From: Formosa sp030427735
Lineage (GTDB): Bacteria; Bacteroidota; Bacteroidia; Flavobacteriales; Flavobacteriaceae
Direction: 5' to 3'
DNA length: 64,000 nt
Assembly: GCF_051200825.1 (NCBI RefSeq)
Contig: NZ_CP195158.1
Location: 3,720,001 to 3,784,000 of the forward strand
Position 1 is the first letter of the stretch; each line of letters begins with the position of its first letter. Shown here one piece after another: positions 6,898 through 16,251 of the stretch. Below the pieces are notes generated by a model that was not told the origin of the DNA, did no database searches, and saw nothing but the letters and a program-made list of their open reading frames with translations. The position numbers were made by a program, and so were the translations under genes.

Positions 6898-9800
6898 TTA
6901 ATTGACAACTTTTTTGGTTACCATTATGCCTCCTTGCAATTTAATAGTTGCCAAATAAACACCTTTTGAAAATTTAAAACTTTCACTAAAGTCTGGTTTA
7001 AAAGTCTTTAAATTATAAGAAACCACCTGTTTTCCACTTATATCGTAAACAACAACAGATTCGATATTTTTAAAAGACTTAACGTTTAAAACACCATTAA
7101 ATATATTTACAAAAGTTTGCGAATTTGCATATTCGCTTACAGAAAGTGTTTTCGTGTAACGTAATACAAATCGGTTATTAAGTTCTCCTGCTTCTGCTGT
7201 AAACAAATAAGGCGACATCCTTAAGTCATGCTCGATATTTAATACAGTATCTTCCAAATAAATACTTTGAGCGTTGTCTAAAAATTGAGTTCCACTTAAA
7301 TCCCCAATCGCAATTTTATAACTACCTGTACTCGGTAAATTAATCCCTATAGGAATGGTATCGGCATCATTAAACGGTAAAGGACGCCCTTGAATTACCA
7401 TTTTAGTATCTTCTACTGTAGTATAGATGTCGAAATCTTGTAGATCGGAATAGGCGTCATATTTTTTATCTTTTCCTAATGTAGCACCTTGAACATAACC
7501 AATTAAGGCACTAGCAGAGCTATTACCAGCATCAATCAAACTTAACCATAATAATTGCTTATTTTCTGTATTATTGGTTGGCACATTAGTTGTAAAGAAA
7601 TGTGTATTATCATACGCCATTCCATCATCATCGTATCGCATATCATTGGTAAAGATAACGTCTCCTGCGGAAGCTGCATCATTAACCTGTACAAAGAAGC
7701 CCTGACCAGAGGAAATATTACCTATCGACGTTTGCGGAGGATTCACACCAGTAGCATTGTAACTCATATACTGTTCATTGAAATTATATCTTAAACTACT
7801 ATATGACGAACTTGACAGCGGAGAGGGCACATTTGAAATCATTAAGTTATCTGCCCATAAACGTATACTACCATTTAAAATTGAATTTTCAGAAATAAAT
7901 TCATCTACACTAATAGCTGAAGGATATGGGTTTCCAATAAGATTCCAATGTTGTTGTTCTACCTTTAAATCAACCGAGTTAGATTTTGAAACAGCTGCAG
8001 TTTTACTTCCATTAAACGGAACCCCTTTAAAAGATGCAGTAAACCATGGAAAAACAAATTCTTGAGGTATCTGAACAGCGTAGCCTTCTGCAGGCTCCAT
8101 AATTCCCCCAAAAGCAATCCAGCCATCATTTACATCCCATTGATAAGCTGGTGTTGTATAAGGTGTAGTAATTGTATTCACATTATAATTAATTACTGGA
8201 GAAGACCACATTATAAAATCTTCATCAATAATGTTACGGACATATCTTTGCATAGTTATATTTCCAGAATTCATATTACTATCCGACTCATCATTCATTT
8301 GAATTAAATTAGCGCCATCTTCTAATATTAAAGCCCCGTCTGTTTCTACAGAAACACTACCTCTCAATTTTAAAGTTGATCTTGAAGGGATAGTTGCGCT
8401 ACTACCAGAAGGTATCACACAGTCGCAACCTTCTAAATCGCCCATTTTATTGTAATTAGAAGAAAAAATAAATCTCCTATTTTCGGGTTCAACAGTTATC
8501 CCTGCATTCACATAAGACGGAGGTAATTGCCATGTAACACCATCCCAATACACTGGAACACCACCTTTAGATAAGGAAACTGCAGTAAAAACAGAACCAA
8601 ACGAATTAGACACCTGTAATTTATAAGTACCTAAATCGTCTGTGGTAATTTCACCAGATATAGTTAATGTATTAGATTGCTCCCCAGGTATAGGCGTATT
8701 ATATTTATACCATTGATACGAAAGTTCTTCGTCTGCCGAGCCTGTTGCATTACCTGAAACTTGAGCGGTGGCCGTAAAAATAATATCTTTATTACTTGGA
8801 GTACTACACACATAATTTGGAACAGGATACTTAGTTATTACAGGTGTTTTAATATCAAAAGACCCTCTGTTATAAGCTAAAAATGCCAAGTCGGCTGTTC
8901 CTCCTGCAACCATATTAATATTATTAATTTCGGTAACATTATCTGCAGTTATTTCAAAATCCTCAAACCTAAAGGCGGCCATACGCAATGGTCGAGTTTC
9001 ATCTCCCGTATAAGTTCGCTTTTGAGGTTTTGCGACACCATAATTTAAACCTGACTGTAAAGTAAATAAATCTAATCGCCATATAGCTAATAAACCATCA
9101 CCGGCATAATCTTCTACTTCTTCCTGTATGATAGACAATTTAATAGGTCTTCCAACCACATTCCCCGCATCATCGGCATAATAATAAACATCTATACTTC
9201 CAGCCTTGGCTATTTGTGTTATTAAGAAATCTGGAGCTCCATCACTAATCCCACCTAATTGTCCGCCACTACTATAAAACCCAACATCTGCTAATTGATT
9301 AAAATTTGTAACACCTGTACCTAAATCTAAACCATTAACACCATCTATTAAGTTTTCATAAATGGTAGCATTCAAAATTTCGGGAGAAGTAATTTCTACA
9401 CCTTCATTTACTTCGCCGTCTATCATATCTGCCATTGCTAAATAATTAAGCGGATAGGTTGAGCCATCTACACCATTTGTACTATAGGCATAAAATAATT
9501 GCGAATTGAAAGTAACCCCTTTTTCAATTAATAAATCATCATTAACACCTGTAGAATAAGTTACACCGTCATACGTAAAAGCTAATAAATCATGTCGGGT
9601 ATTAGGCATTAAATCTTCATTCTCTGGATCTGCCTTCCATTGTGAAGATCTCCAAAAACCATTATAAGTCGTAAAAATTTCTGTAATTCTAGCTATGTTA
9701 TTATTAGCTCCGTTGTCAAGAATTTTTACTGATGGCGCAACGTAATCAACATAAAAACTTGTTGCATTACCTCCAACCAACAACTCTGCAGAAACATCAT

Positions 9801-10071
9801 CATTACCAGATTCAGAAATCTCAAACGTCATTTCCATAGAACTAACAAATTCTTTACTACCACTTTTAATTGAAACCCCAGGAATGCTAATTGAAGTTGA
9901 TCCAGTAAACCCAGAACCAACAATTGTTATTTTAGAATTAGTAGTTACACGTGTGGGAAATACCTCGGTTACTGTTTGGGCTATTAACTTAGACGATACC
10001 ATAACCAAAAGAAATAGTAGTATTATATTTGTTAAGTTAATAAATTTTAATTGCGTAATTTTTTTCGTCAT
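6898..10071 (-). CDS. Large T9SS-exported IPT/TIG and Ig-like repeat protein (paralogue 1)
   Basis: The 1057-residue product begins with a signal peptide ending KLIAQ near residue 32, then an IPT/TIG-like immunoglobulin fold (about 33-115: VTEVFPTRVTTNSKITIVGSGF). A long beta-rich region follows, then an Ig-like segment near 425-500 (LSYQWYKYNTPIPGEQS, LGTYKLQVSNSFGS) and a region with WNLIGNPYPSAI near 720 often found in T9SS cargo. The last 70 residues are a type A T9SS sorting domain (VVVYDISGKQVV ... FSKGVYLATIKLQGGIMVTKKVV). Export to the cell surface or medium is therefore expected; ligand and role are unknown. It is a close relative of the gene at 10166-13417, which lies 94 bases upstream on the same strand with no terminator between, so they may share a transcript. 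Confidence 0.85.
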   Translation of the reverse strand: MTKKITQLKFINLTNIILLFLLVMVSSKLIAQTVTEVFPTRVTTNSKITIVGSGFTGSTSISIPGVSIKSGSKEFVSSMEMTFEISESGNDDVSAELLVGGNATSFYVDYVAPSVKILDNGANNNIARITEIFTTYNGFWRSSQWKADPENEDLMPNTRHDLLAFTYDGVTYSTGVNDDLLIEKGVTFNSQLFYAYSTNGVDGSTYPLNYLAMADMIDGEVNEGVEITSPEILNATIYENLIDGVNGLDLGTGVTNFNQLADVGFYSSGGQLGGISDGAPDFLITQIAKAGSIDVYYYADDAGNVVGRPIKLSIIQEEVEDYAGDGLLAIWRLDLFTLQSGLNYGVAKPQKRTYTGDETRPLRMAAFRFEDFEITADNVTEINNINMVAGGTADLAFLAYNRGSFDIKTPVITKYPVPNYVCSTPSNKDIIFTATAQVSGNATGSADEELSYQWYKYNTPIPGEQSNTLTISGEITTDDLGTYKLQVSNSFGSVFTAVSLSKGGVPVYWDGVTWQLPPSYVNAGITVEPENRRFIFSSNYNKMGDLEGCDCVIPSGSSATIPSRSTLKLRGSVSVETDGALILEDGANLIQMNDESDSNMNSGNITMQRYVRNIIDEDFIMWSSPVINYNVNTITTPYTTPAYQWDVNDGWIAFGGIMEPAEGYAVQIPQEFVFPWFTASFKGVPFNGSKTAAVSKSNSVDLKVEQQHWNLIGNPYPSAISVDEFISENSILNGSIRLWADNLMISNVPSPLSSSSYSSLRYNFNEQYMSYNATGVNPPQTSIGNISSGQGFFVQVNDAASAGDVIFTNDMRYDDDGMAYDNTHFFTTNVPTNNTENKQLLWLSLIDAGNSSASALIGYVQGATLGKDKKYDAYSDLQDFDIYTTVEDTKMVIQGRPLPFNDADTIPIGINLPSTGSYKIAIGDLSGTQFLDNAQSIYLEDTVLNIEHDLRMSPYLFTAEAGELNNRFVLRYTKTLSVSEYANSQTFVNIFNGVLNVKSFKNIESVVVYDISGKQVVSYNLKTFKPDFSESFKFSKGVYLATIKLQGGIMVTKKVVN

Positions 10072-10165
10072 AGATTTACATTTAAGTTAGTTTTAAAAAA
10101 ATTGAGATTAATAGAAGCAACAGCACTAGTATTTAGTAGATCTATTACTTAATTATAATGAGAGT

Positions 10166-13100
10166 CTAATTGATAATCTTTTTTGTTACCATTCTTCCAT
10201 TATCTAAAGTTATACCTATAATGTAAACTCCTTGTGAAAAAGGAAAAAATACATCACTTTCATGCTCAATGGACTTTGGTTTATAATTTATAAGTTCTTT
10301 ACCTGTTAAATCATACACTTGGATATGATTTATTACGTTTGATGATTTTATGTGCAATGTCTTATTATTAATATAAGCAAATGTTTTCTCTATAAAATCA
10401 TTGTCATTTACCGTTAGTTTGGAATCAGAATTATATTTTAAAATAAAACGGTCATTTACAACACCCTTACTAGCTGTAAAGGTATAGGGAGACTTTCTTA
10501 GATCATGTTCTAAATTTAAGTAAGTATCTTCTAAATATACGCCTTGTGCTTTATTCAAAAATTGATTCCCTTCAATACGATCTATACCAATCTTGTAAGA
10601 ACCATTGTTTACTATATCCACCCCTAAAAGCACTTGATCTGTGTTTGTAAATGGGAGTGGCCTCCCTTGAATAGTCATTTTTTTATCTGAAATAAGTGAA
10701 TATATATTAAAACCATTGTAATTAGCATATGCATCATACAATCTATCTTTATCGTATGTTGCCCCATCTACATAACCTACCAAAGTACTTACCGCAGCAT
10801 TACTTTCATTAATCAAACTCAACCAAATTAATTGCTTTTCTTGAGGTGTCTCTGTCGAAATTCTGAAAAAATCAGAGTTATCTAATAAAGTTTCACCTAC
10901 ATCATAGCGCATACTGTTAGTAAATTCAACTGTCTGATCTGACGCACCCTCATCTAATTGAACGAAAAAAGCCTGCCCCGCAGCAATATTTCCATTGAAA
11001 GAAGGGCTTGATGGCGTAGTACCTGTTCCATTATGAACAATATATTGATCTGAATAATTATATCCAAAATCGGCATAGAAAGGATCGTCTGCAGTACTAG
11101 AAATAGCTTCATTATGAGTCCAAATACTAACACTCCCTTGCAGATTGGTGTTATCTTCCAAAAAGCGCTCTGCCAAAATAGCCGAAGGATATGGATTCCC
11201 AATTAAATTCCAATGCTTATTTTCTTCTGCCATCGTCACTGATGCACTAGAGAAACTAAGGTTGACAGTTATGGTTCCGTTATTAGGAATACCTTCAAAA
11301 TCTATTGCAAAATTTGAAGCACTAGCAACACGAGCAATATACCCCTCTCCTTCAACCATAACCTCATTTGTAGCAGATAACCAATTCCCATAGTCTGAAG
11401 CTTGAGGATCCCATTGATATACATGAGATGTAGCTATGTTATTTACATTAAACCCTGACACTGGTGATGACCAATAAATATAATCTGAAATATCATTAAC
11501 AATCGCATTGCGCCTCATAGAAATAACACCTTCATTTACATTCCCATTTGCATCATTAATTTGTACTAAACTAGAATTATTTCTTAAGGTAAATGTTCCT
11601 GCCTGAACTGCTGGTATAGTAACCCCGTCTTCTACATAAGATGGTTGAAATGGCTCAACAATAATATTATCATAAATCTTGAGTGCATTCCCAGATGGAA
11701 TAACAACATCTGTACCTGCCTTAACCGTACAATCACAACCTTGTAGATCTACAGCTTCATTGTAGTCTTCATAAAAAATAAGACTCCTATCCTCATCACT
11801 TATTACTATACCTGCATTCGTATAAGCTGGCGGAATATTCCAACTAGTTCCATCCCAAGCAGTAGGAGTTCCTCCTTGCCCTAAAACAGCAGGCACAACT
11901 ATAGATCCGTAGTCATTTGAAACTCTTACATTATAATTTGCGATATCACTTTCTCCTACATTTAAGATATTTAATGTTTCCGATGTATTAGCTAAAGTGG
12001 TGTTAAACTTGGACCATTCGTAACTTAAAGTTTCTTTAGGATCTCCAGTTCCTCCCCCTTCTACATCAGCAGATACGGTAAATGTAACATCTGTTGTACT
12101 TGGCAGCTTACAAATATATCTTGGCAATATTGAATTGGCGACTGGAGCTTTAATTTCAAAAGCTCCTCTATTATATGCCAAAAAAGCAATATCGCAAGAC
12201 CCTCCCGCCATTAAATTAATATTATTAATATTTTCTACAAATGTGCTTACACTTAATGCATCTCCTGTTATTCCAAAGTCTTCCAACTTTAAACCCACCA
12301 TTCTATAAGGCCTTTCGGCATTTGGGCCTAATTTTTTTTCTAGTGGTACAGATGTGGCATAATTACCATCTATGAGACTATAAAAATCGACCCTCCACCA
12401 TGACAATAAACTAGTCCCAGAATTTTGATCTTTCATAATTAATTTTACTGGTCTGCCTATTACATTCCCGACTTCATCACCATAATAATACACGTCAAAA
12501 CCAGCTTCGTCTCCAGGTTGTGCAACTTGCGTTATCAATAAATCAGGAACATTGTCATTTACTGCCCCAACTTGACCATTTCCACTAAAAAACCTTACAC
12601 TTGCAGTTTGATTAAAATTTGTAATTGCTGTCCCTAAATCTAACCCATTAACTCCATCTGTAATAACATCGTAAACCGATAATCCTTGAATAGTAGGTGA
12701 AGTTATTACCGATCCCTCATTAACTTGGCCATCTACCAAATCTCCTGTTGCAATATAATTCGCTCTGTGACTCTTTCCTGAAACACCATTAGTAGAATAA
12801 GCTTTAAAATTTTGAGGCGTGAAAGTAATGCCCTTTTCTGTTAATAAACCATCATTTACACCAGTAGAATACGTAACCCCATCAAAAGTAAAAGCCAGAA
12901 GTTCGTGACTATCATTAGGGTACGTCGCATCAACCCCTTTTATATAATCATTAGATCTCCAATATCCACGATTACTGTAATTCCAATTAGTAAAAATCTC
13001 AGTAATTTTGGTAACTTGATGCGGATTATTATCATTCTGTAAAATCTTATAGTTTGGAGCGATATATTCAATATCGAAACCTGTATCGCTAGAGTTAACT

Positions 13101-13417
13101 AACAAATTACTCGTTACATCTTGCGCAGAACTCATACTCGATGTATGGTCACTCTTATTTATTGTAAAGATCATTTGTGTGGAACTCACAAAAGTTGCAT
13201 CAACAATATCTATTCCATCTAAAACTATGGTATTTGGAGTAATCGAAGTAAAATTACTTCCAATAATTGTAACTTCCGTTTGATAGGTTACCCGTGTAGG
13301 AAATACATCTGTTATTGTTATTTGCCCGTACAAAGACGATATAAATAACATTATGATTAATGATAACAAGCATTTACCCAATGCAAACAAACGTATTAAA
13401 GAAATAATTTTTATCAT
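10166..13417 (-). CDS. Large T9SS-exported IPT/TIG and Ig-like repeat protein (paralogue 2)
   Basis: This 1083-residue protein repeats the architecture of its downstream neighbour: signal peptide (to about residue 31, LYGQ), IPT/TIG-like domain (ITITDVFPTRVTYQTEVTIIGSNF), a long beta-rich region containing LLAFTFDGVTYSTGVNDGLLTEKG that is nearly the same in both, an Ig-like segment (LSYEWSKFNTTLANTSE), WNLIGNPYPSAI, and a C-terminal T9SS type A sorting domain (IQVYDLTGKELI ... FSQGVYIIGITLDNGRMVTKKI). The two genes are evidently a tandem duplication that has diverged. It is preceded by a 342-base non-coding gap. The binding target is unknown; surface adhesin or matrix component are possible readings. 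Confidence 0.85.
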   Translation of the reverse strand: MIKIISLIRLFALGKCLLSLIIMLFISSLYGQITITDVFPTRVTYQTEVTIIGSNFTSITPNTIVLDGIDIVDATFVSSTQMIFTINKSDHTSSMSSAQDVTSNLLVNSSDTGFDIEYIAPNYKILQNDNNPHQVTKITEIFTNWNYSNRGYWRSNDYIKGVDATYPNDSHELLAFTFDGVTYSTGVNDGLLTEKGITFTPQNFKAYSTNGVSGKSHRANYIATGDLVDGQVNEGSVITSPTIQGLSVYDVITDGVNGLDLGTAITNFNQTASVRFFSGNGQVGAVNDNVPDLLITQVAQPGDEAGFDVYYYGDEVGNVIGRPVKLIMKDQNSGTSLLSWWRVDFYSLIDGNYATSVPLEKKLGPNAERPYRMVGLKLEDFGITGDALSVSTFVENINNINLMAGGSCDIAFLAYNRGAFEIKAPVANSILPRYICKLPSTTDVTFTVSADVEGGGTGDPKETLSYEWSKFNTTLANTSETLNILNVGESDIANYNVRVSNDYGSIVVPAVLGQGGTPTAWDGTSWNIPPAYTNAGIVISDEDRSLIFYEDYNEAVDLQGCDCTVKAGTDVVIPSGNALKIYDNIIVEPFQPSYVEDGVTIPAVQAGTFTLRNNSSLVQINDANGNVNEGVISMRRNAIVNDISDYIYWSSPVSGFNVNNIATSHVYQWDPQASDYGNWLSATNEVMVEGEGYIARVASASNFAIDFEGIPNNGTITVNLSFSSASVTMAEENKHWNLIGNPYPSAILAERFLEDNTNLQGSVSIWTHNEAISSTADDPFYADFGYNYSDQYIVHNGTGTTPSSPSFNGNIAAGQAFFVQLDEGASDQTVEFTNSMRYDVGETLLDNSDFFRISTETPQEKQLIWLSLINESNAAVSTLVGYVDGATYDKDRLYDAYANYNGFNIYSLISDKKMTIQGRPLPFTNTDQVLLGVDIVNNGSYKIGIDRIEGNQFLNKAQGVYLEDTYLNLEHDLRKSPYTFTASKGVVNDRFILKYNSDSKLTVNDNDFIEKTFAYINNKTLHIKSSNVINHIQVYDLTGKELINYKPKSIEHESDVFFPFSQGVYIIGITLDNGRMVTKKIIN

Positions 13418-13759
13418 AGCAAAATAAATTATTAGTTCCTTTAAAATTTGTCAAATACACTAGGGAGGAGAGATTGTATTTGAGATATTTACAATAAAAT
13501 TATTAAGAATAATACAACCCACAAATAAATCAGTCCATATGCAAATTAATTCCTATGAAAGGTCATTTTATAGTTTCACTTAAATAAATGCTTCTTTCTA
13601 AATTGACCCAAAAGTAATAAAACACTTACTTACAAGCTCTTACAGTATAAACTTTATTATTCTAATACTCCTTAAATTTAAAAATGTCATTTCCACTCCT
13701 TACGTTAAATAATATTTATTTTTAAGCATTACCTTTGTCTAACAAACAAAATATGTAAT
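13418..13759. other. 342-base AT-rich intergenic region
   Basis: This gap separates the divergent genes for the T9SS paralogue (minus) and trpS (plus). I see no ORF of useful size and no strong hairpin; the only clear site is the trpS -7 box at 13730-13737. A minus-strand promoter for the T9SS pair must lie here but no clean TAnnTTTG match is evident. Confidence 0.5.
13730..13737 (+). promoter_or_regulatory. -7 box of trpS promoter (TACCTTTG)
   Basis: TACCTTTG is a perfect TAnnTTTG match 22 bases before the trpS ATG. The -33 region has only TTA at a 22-base spacing. Confidence 0.5.
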
Positions 13760-14728
13760 ATGGCAAGAATTTTAACAGGCATACAAAGTACAGGAACACC
13801 ACATTTAGGAAACATTTTAGGCGCTATAATGCCTGCAATAAAAATGGCAAACAGTCCAGAAAACGATTCGTTTTTATTTATTGCAAACATGCATACCTTA
13901 ACACAAATTAAAGATGCCGAAATCCTGAAATACAATACGTATTCTGTAGCTGCCACATGGCTTGCCTTTGGTTTAGATATTAACAAAACCGTATTTTACA
14001 GACAAAGCGACATTCCGCAATGCACCGAATTATCGTGGTATTTAAGTTGTTTTTTTCCGTACCAACGCTTAACCTTAGCCCATGGTTTTAAAGATAAATC
14101 CGATCGGTTAGAAGATGTAAACGCAGGATTATTTACATACCCAATGCTTATGGCGGCGGATATTTTATTATACGATGCCGAAATTATTCCTGTTGGAAAA
14201 GATCAACTTCAACACATAGAAATGACACGCGATGTGGCCTCTCGCTTTCATGCCAAAATGGGAGAAACATTTGTTTTGCCTGAAGGAAAAATTGAAGAAA
14301 ACGTAAAGATAATTCCAGGTACCGATGGCGAAAAAATGAGTAAAAGTAGAAACAACTTTATCAATATCTTTTTAGACGATAAAAAACTACGCAAACAAAT
14401 TATGGGTATACAAACCGACAGCACGCCTTTAGAAGAACCTAAAGACTGGAGCACCTGTAACTGTTTTGCAATTTATAGTTTATTGGCTTCGGAAACACAA
14501 ATAGCCGCCATGAAAGCCAACTACGAAAACGGAAATTACGGCTACGGCCATGCCAAACAAGCTTTATTCGAACTTATAGTTGAAACTTTTGCAGAACAAC
14601 GCGAAAAGTACCACTATTACATGAATCATTTAGAAGAGCTGGACAAAGCTTTAGCCATAGGCGCAGAAAAAGCAACAACGGTAGCCAACAAGGTGTTACA
14701 ACGTGTACGCGAAAAAGTGGGCTATTAA
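13760..14728 (+). CDS. trpS: Tryptophan--tRNA ligase
   Basis: A class I aminoacyl-tRNA synthetase that charges tRNA-Trp in the cytoplasm. The 322-residue length is normal. The HIGH-type motif appears as PHLGN (residues 14-18, after TGIQSTG) and the second signature as KMSKS near residue 192. The conserved GKDQLQHIEMTRDVA segment lies near 135. The ATG follows the promoter box by 22 bases. The stop codon lies in a small hairpin (TGGGCTA at 14718-14724 with TAGCCCA at 14731-14737) that lacks a T run, so partial read-through into the next gene is possible. Confidence 0.97.
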   Translation: MARILTGIQSTGTPHLGNILGAIMPAIKMANSPENDSFLFIANMHTLTQIKDAEILKYNTYSVAATWLAFGLDINKTVFYRQSDIPQCTELSWYLSCFFPYQRLTLAHGFKDKSDRLEDVNAGLFTYPMLMAADILLYDAEIIPVGKDQLQHIEMTRDVASRFHAKMGETFVLPEGKIEENVKIIPGTDGEKMSKSRNNFINIFLDDKKLRKQIMGIQTDSTPLEEPKDWSTCNCFAIYSLLASETQIAAMKANYENGNYGYGHAKQALFELIVETFAEQREKYHYYMNHLEELDKALAIGAEKATTVANKVLQRVREKVGY

Positions 14729-14792
14729 CTTAGCCCACACCCCCAAAGTTTGTATCTTTAGCTTATATTTAATAGCCCCTAAACACTAATAT

Positions 14793-16250
14793 ATGCTTCT
14801 CCCTAACAAGCGCATACCTTTAATGCTTTTGTTTGCTGTGTCTTTTGTTGTTGCACAAGAAGGCTTAAATTTTACAGTAAACAAACAATTTTATTTAAAA
14901 GGAAATTCGGTATTAATTGGCAACAACATTGTAAGCAACCATGCCTTAGAACCTTTTAACGATCGTTCTGTTTTTAACGACAAAATTAAACTAGAATATA
15001 TAGATGTAGACGAAGACAAATCGACTTTTAGTTCTAGTCAAGCTGTTTTAACACTTCCGCCCACTTCAAAAAAAATTGTATACGCCGCACTGTACTGGAG
15101 CGCTATTTATAAATACGACAAAGGTGTAAAACGCACCTTGGGAGACCAAATTGTTTATAAAGGCAACGACGAACGTTCGCTAGACGTTCATAAAATTTTA
15201 TTTAAACTACCCAATAACGATTACGAAGACCTAAAAGGCATAAAAATATACGATAGCTATAACAACGCCCAGTTTAACGACACCAAACCCTATGTGTGTT
15301 ATGCCGATGTCACTCAATTATTACAAAATGCATCAACTGTTAACGGTAATTACACCGTAGCCAACATAAGAGCTACAGAAGGTTTTGTTTCTGGCGGCGC
15401 TTCCGGCGGATGGTTACTGCATGTTATCTACGAAGACGATTCAGCTAAACCTAAGTACTTTACTACTTACAACGGATTTACAGAAGTAAATAAAGAAGCT
15501 GTAGATATTACGTTTAAAGATTTTAGAACAGACGAACAAGCCGAAATTAAAACAGCATTATCTCTTGGTGTTTTAGAAGGCGACCAAAAGTTTAAAACAG
15601 ATGCCTGCTATGTAATGCATCAAGATTCGGAATCTTTCACCCCTTTATCGAATACATTACGCGAAGACTCTAACTTTTTTAACAGCACCATAACCATCGG
15701 CGACAAATACTTTAAAGACCGTACACCAAACAGCATTAACACTTTAGGCTTCGATTTACTAAAAACAGATATTCCAAATCCAAACAACATGGTACTGTCT
15801 AACAACAGTACAGAAATGACTATTAGATTTAAAACCAAAGCCGATAGGTTTTACGTGTTTTTTGTGGCTTTCGAAACAGAAATTAGTCCTATTTTACTAG
15901 AAAGCAAAGACGAAAATCTGTTTATGACTACCGACACCAAAACTTATGCCTTACCACAACAAAAGGATTTAGATAAAATTACAGCGTTAAAAAGCTTAAG
16001 CATTCCTGGTTTAGAAAAAGGCTATTATTTGGTAACCAATGTATTTTCGGTTGAAGCTAATGCGACAAAATGGAAAGCGTTTCTTGCCGAAAAAGGGCAT
16101 ACTCCAAAATCGTACAAAAACCCTAAAAACAATTGGGATTATATTTATTTAGATATGAGCGAAGATCCTAACGACGTATACTTAAAACAACGCGAATTAT
16201 CTAAACTAGATTACTTTAGCGATGTTTGGATTTTAAAAATTAACATGTAA
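14793..16250 (+). CDS. Secreted protein with adhesin-type module and SPOR-like end, function unknown
   Basis: The 485-residue product has a signal peptide (MLLPNKRIPLMLLFAVSFVVAQ). The middle, about 45-360, contains motifs seen within very large Bacteroidota surface proteins: KKIVYAALYWSAIYKYDKG, YDSYNNAQFNDTKPYVCYADVT and FVSGGASGGWLLHVIYED. The last 85 residues (KGYYLVTNVFSVEANATKWK, then FSDVWILKINM) look like a divergent SPOR-type fold. There is no T9SS sorting tail and no lipobox, so it may stay in the periplasm or outer membrane. It follows trpS by 64 bases with a TATCTTTA box at 14753-14760, and its stop meets the dprA stop with one base between. I do not know its job; a link to gliding or surface proteins is only a guess from the middle module. 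Confidence 0.7.
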   Translation: MLLPNKRIPLMLLFAVSFVVAQEGLNFTVNKQFYLKGNSVLIGNNIVSNHALEPFNDRSVFNDKIKLEYIDVDEDKSTFSSSQAVLTLPPTSKKIVYAALYWSAIYKYDKGVKRTLGDQIVYKGNDERSLDVHKILFKLPNNDYEDLKGIKIYDSYNNAQFNDTKPYVCYADVTQLLQNASTVNGNYTVANIRATEGFVSGGASGGWLLHVIYEDDSAKPKYFTTYNGFTEVNKEAVDITFKDFRTDEQAEIKTALSLGVLEGDQKFKTDACYVMHQDSESFTPLSNTLREDSNFFNSTITIGDKYFKDRTPNSINTLGFDLLKTDIPNPNNMVLSNNSTEMTIRFKTKADRFYVFFVAFETEISPILLESKDENLFMTTDTKTYALPQQKDLDKITALKSLSIPGLEKGYYLVTNVFSVEANATKWKAFLAEKGHTPKSYKNPKNNWDYIYLDMSEDPNDVYLKQRELSKLDYFSDVWILKINM

Positions 16251-16251
16251 G

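Noticed and set aside
7555..8307. Series of plus-strand frames of 79-95 codons
   Set aside because: All are antisense to the large T9SS gene, with composition biased to Ile, His and Ser and no motifs.
14718..14737. Hairpin at the trpS stop codon as a terminator
   Set aside because: The 7-bp stem is perfect but is followed by C and A, not T, so it is at best a weak pause; not listed as a terminator.
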